This document shows, piece after piece, positions 46,101 through 47,792 of a stretch of 47,792 bases of DNA. Origin of the DNA: Oscillospiraceae bacterium (GTDB taxonomy: Bacteria; Bacillota; Clostridia; Oscillospirales; Oscillospiraceae); the NCBI GenBank assembly GCA_031260605.1, contig JAISLF010000028.1, forward strand, positions 1 to 47,792, read 5' to 3'. Each line of letters opens with the position of its first letter. Position 1 is the first letter of the stretch. Under the pieces are notes generated by a model, which did no database searches, had not been told where the DNA came from, and saw only the letters and a program-made list of their open reading frames with translations. The translations under genes were made by a program, and so were the position numbers.

Positions 46101-47393
46101 TTATTTTGCGGCGCTCAGGTGGGTTGTGAATTCTTCCGTGTCTTTTGTTATCGCAAAATATATTGTTTTGCTGCCGTAAAAATTTTGGAACTTCATACCC
46201 CAGTAAAGCGCGGCGTCCCACGGGTATTTGTAGGGGGACAGTCCGGGGGCTGAGCACGGTATTATCTGCGACGGATCAAGCGGGAATTTTTGCGCCCACT
46301 GTCCGTCGTTCAGCTGTGCCCACAGGTGGTAATCAAAGGTTCCGTCATAGTCAAAATCGGCGTTTCCTTCGTCGTCTGTCTGGATTCCGACGCGCAGGGC
46401 AATGCGGTATTCCTTTGCCGCGTCAATCTCGGCGTCAAACCCGTCAATCCTGCGGAATCCTGATATTTGCAGCGCGTCCTTATGCGCCTCAACATACGCA
46501 AGAATCAGTTCCGCCGTATATTCCGCAACTCCGTCTGTTCCGGAGGACTCATAGCTCTCGCGCAGCTTACCGGATTCCACGCCAAGACTGTCGGAGAAAA
46601 TCATATCCGTGTCGCGCAGCGCGTAGGACAGGCAGTTGCCGCCCTGATCCTCCGCAAAGCCGGGCAGCGGCGTTTCTGTGTACCCGAATTTGCCGTAAGA
46701 CAGGTCGCGCGCGCCCTCCTTGCCGCTTACCTCAAGATACGGAAACGGGCCGTAATTGCCGTCGTCGTCCGCCCAGTCGGCGGACACAAATGAGGATTCC
46801 TGCCCCGGAACGAGTCCAAACACAGCCAGACCGCAGTTTTGCACCTCGCCGGAAAGCCAGCTTTTCACAAAATCCGTCACATCAAGGCTGAACCAGCCGT
46901 CCGCTTCTTTTTTTACGTCGATTGTCTTCAGCGTGTCCTCAAGAACTGCGGCACGGGCTTCTGCACGTGTTGTAAAAGACAGATCCCATATTGTACCAAC
47001 GAGTCCGCTTCTCACAGAAGCGGGCTCTGCGCCGTCCTTCAGCTTCAAAAACAGGCGTGCGGAGCTTACCTCACCGGCAAGCCAGGTTCCCTCAAGCGGC
47101 AGCCGCAGCATTGCGAAAATGTCCTTGCCGTCAGCCGTTTGCCCGACGTGAATTGCCTCGGTGTCAATCGCAGTGCCGGTCGAATCGTCCGGCAGAGCTT
47201 CGGAAAATGAAGCTGAAATTGTCTTGTCCGGTGCGAGCCACTGCTCCGTCTTCAGTTCCCCGGAAGCGGGTGCGCCTGAATCAGGCGGCGGACTGTCAGT
47301 GGCGGGGATCATATCCTCTTTCACCACGGTGCAGGCGGCGGCGCTGAAAATCAGCAGCGCGATTACGGTGAATGCTATAATTCTTTTCTTCAT
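46101..47393 (-). CDS. DNRLRE-domain-like lipoprotein
   Basis: Lipobox LLIFSAAAC; TAIHV/LRLPLEGTWLAGEVSSARLFLKLKDG...GWFSLDVTDFVKSWLSGEVQNCGLAVFG. Confidence 0.75.
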   Translation of the reverse strand: MKKRIIAFTVIALLIFSAAACTVVKEDMIPATDSPPPDSGAPASGELKTEQWLAPDKTISASFSEALPDDSTGTAIDTEAIHVGQTADGKDIFAMLRLPLEGTWLAGEVSSARLFLKLKDGAEPASVRSGLVGTIWDLSFTTRAEARAAVLEDTLKTIDVKKEADGWFSLDVTDFVKSWLSGEVQNCGLAVFGLVPGQESSFVSADWADDDGNYGPFPYLEVSGKEGARDLSYGKFGYTETPLPGFAEDQGGNCLSYALRDTDMIFSDSLGVESGKLRESYESSGTDGVAEYTAELILAYVEAHKDALQISGFRRIDGFDAEIDAAKEYRIALRVGIQTDDEGNADFDYDGTFDYHLWAQLNDGQWAQKFPLDPSQIIPCSAPGLSPYKYPWDAALYWGMKFQNFYGSKTIYFAITKDTEEFTTHLSAAK

Positions 47394-47639
47394 TACTGTA
47401 GTTCCTCTTTAATTTAAGTAAGTGCTGCGGAAGCATAATGCCGCAGCCCGTAGAATATACGTTTGAGAATTAGAAAATGTCCGATAAACATTATAACCAT
47501 TTTTGGGTTGTTTTGCAAGAGGAATTTTACGTTCGTGTTACGGGGAATTTTTGTTTGGGTGGGATTTTGCTTGCGGCGGAGATTTCTGTTTGCCGGTGGC
47601 TGAAGTGTTTTGGCGGACGGTTTGTTGGATTTAAGGACT

Positions 47640-47792
47640 TCTGCTTATTGCTGCTTAATGCTTGTTCACCGGAGGCGCCGGTGGTGGCGCAGGCGTGCCG
47701 CTACGCGCGGCGGCGGTTACTTTTTTCCGCTTCGCCGGAAAAAAGTAACCAAAAAAGGGGCGACTTCTTTAGAAGAAGCAATCTTTTTTTAT
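47640..47792 (+). repeat. Dispersed repeat family 1, copy D, inverted relative to copy A
   Basis: Last 98 nt exact reverse complement of first 98 nt; hairpin 47715-47750. Confidence 0.9.

Noticed and set aside
1-47792. Inverted repeats at both ends as termini of one large mobile element
   Set aside because: The interior holds core genes (valS, metG, pnp, rpsO, rpmE), no integrase or transposase is seen, and the same repeat occurs internally. The ends are more likely assembly breaks in a dispersed repeat.

Overview
The window is about 47.8 kb of fairly GC-rich bacterial chromosome. SLH-domain surface proteins, DUF4430 proteins and gene order suggest a Clostridia-like Firmicute (inference). 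Housekeeping genes include valS, rpmE, metG, dut, rpsO-pnp, an apt-like gene, comF-like and ygiQ-like genes.

The most interesting locus is 214-11454 on the minus strand. It has a consensus-like promoter, a cobalamin-riboswitch-like leader and an attenuator-like terminator. These are followed by a DUF2292 micro-protein, an SLH-anchored alpha/alpha-toroid protein, a giant SLH-anchored DUF4430 protein, a membrane-tethered DUF4430 protein, an EcfT, and one polypeptide fusing two ECF ATPases to a putative S component. The alpha/alpha toroid and DUF4430 modules resemble the two domains of animal intrinsic factor/transcobalamin. I propose a wall-anchored corrinoid capture and ECF uptake system.

Other notable items: a RACo-CooC-CooT-His-rich metallocentre cluster with no CODH in the window; a TIR-NB-ARC-TPR STAND protein with a frameshift in its TPR array; a glycyl radical enzyme of the GCVEP type with no local activase; an orphan Imm5-like gene beside macro-domain and GNAT genes; a 215-bp convergent CDS overlap (PPTase/YgiQ); and two dispersed hairpin repeat families whose stem arms co-vary between copies. 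One of these families also forms both window ends as a 98-bp exact inverted repeat. No tRNA, rRNA or CRISPR array was seen. All family assignments are from reading the translations; no database search was run.
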